NCBI GenBank assembly: GCA_039930945.1
Contig: JBDTSW010000006.1
Location: 1 to 39,234 of the forward strand
Source of the DNA: JBDTSW01 sp039930945
GTDB taxonomy: Bacteria; Actinomycetota; Thermoleophilia; Solirubrobacterales; 70-9
DNA length: 39,234 nucleotides
Reading direction: 5' to 3'
A program made the translations under genes and the position numbers. Within the stretch, counting starts at the first letter, position 1. Each line of letters begins with the position of its first letter. Below are positions 39,006-39,234 of this stretch, piece by piece. A model generated the notes under the pieces. It did not search any database. It was not told the DNA's origin and worked only from the letters and a program-made list of their open reading frames with translations.

Positions 39006-39234
39006 GTGGCGAAGAAGCGCGTTCACGAGATCGCGAAGGCTCAGGGGGTCACCTCGAAAGAGCTGATCGCGGCCCTGGGCTCCGCCGGAGTCGAGGTCAA
39101 GGCCGCCGCGTCAGGCGTCGACGAGCAGACGGCGCTGGAGGCGCTGCGCAGTGCCGACGGCGCCTCCGCCGAGAAGCCGAAGGCGAAGTCAAAGGCGCCC
39201 GCAAAGGCCCAGGCCCCCGTGAAGCCAAAGGCGT
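39006..39234 (+). CDS. infB: Translation initiation factor IF-2, N-terminal part (runs off the window)
   Basis: The first 76 codons from GTG 39006, 8 nt after the nusA stop with GGGGAGAG as ribosome binding site. (V)AKKRVHEIAKAQGVTSKELIAALGSAG is the conserved IF-2 N-terminal domain, followed by the Lys/Ala/Pro-rich linker typical of actinobacterial IF-2. The GTPase domain lies beyond 39234. Position after nusA is the standard order. Confidence 0.9.
   Translation, partial: MAKKRVHEIAKAQGVTSKELIAALGSAGVEVKAAASGVDEQTALEALRSADGASAEKPKAKSKAPAKAQAPVKPKA

Overview
The window is a dense, very GC-rich (about 70% by eye) bacterial chromosome segment with no mobile elements, CRISPR or plasmid genes. 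The block pyrR-pyrB-pyrC-x-carA-carB-...-mihF-gmk-rpoZ-coaBC has the actinobacterial order, and mihF (actinobacterial integration host factor) and a CysO-type sulfur carrier are actinobacterial markers. The fused secDF, PyrK/PyrD class 1B enzyme and a SAM-I riboswitch point to a deep-branching Actinomycetota lineage, perhaps Thermoleophilia (Solirubrobacterales or Gaiellales). The lineage is an inference; a 16S or whole-protein comparison would settle it.

Layout. 1-3106 (+): yebC, then ruvC-ruvA-ruvB (Holliday junction processing). 3166-12672 (+): a zinc-ribbon/PAS protein, a SecD-SecF fusion, a small membrane protein, a long recJ, a bifunctional relA/spoT and a family 2 glycosyltransferase. 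12673-12820: a convergent gap with a two-copy tandem repeat and an inverted repeat. 12821-18225 (-): read from the right, corA, an Ap4A-phosphorylase-like HIT protein, a phosphomannomutase, a metallo-beta-lactamase hydrolase, a lipid kinase and a second HIT protein. 18315-21839 (+): a SAM-I riboswitch with a terminator, a threonine-synthase-like PLP enzyme, a CysO-like sulfur carrier and a CDP-glucose gene pair. 21852-23830: tRNA-Arg(CCG) (-), RNase Z (+) and a haloalkane-dehalogenase-like hydrolase (-). 23843-33514 (+): the pyrimidine operon pyrR-pyrB-pyrC-isochorismatase-carA-carB-pyrK-pyrD. 33531-36880 (+): mihF, gmk, rpoZ, coaBC, a TPR protein and dtd. 36910-39234 (+): a leader with a strong terminator, then rimP, nusA and the start of infB.

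Three signals stand out. (1) A SAM-I riboswitch controls a threonine-synthase homologue followed at once by a CysO-like sulfur carrier. This suggests a homocysteine/methionine route using a protein-bound thiocarboxylate rather than simple threonine synthesis. (2) Wherever two operon genes are separated by a gap, a tiny ORF often bridges it exactly. It starts on the upstream stop codon (ATGA or GTGA) or just after it, and ends on or one base before the next start: ruvA/ruvB, pgm/MBL, pyrB/pyrC, rimP/nusA, plus a leaderless 13-codon ORF that ends on the secDF start. This looks like systematic coupling by termination and reinitiation. (3) Many starts are preceded at about 6 nt by a TANNNT -10 box, which implies leaderless mRNAs.

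Other regulatory elements are a PyrR-binding hairpin that buries the pyrR ribosome binding site, a 26-bp perfect palindrome in the divergent hydrolase/pyrR promoter region, and an intrinsic terminator between the rimP-nusA promoter and its genes. NusA carries an unusual C-terminal Cys3His knuckle, and relA appears to start at a non-ATG/GTG/TTG codon.
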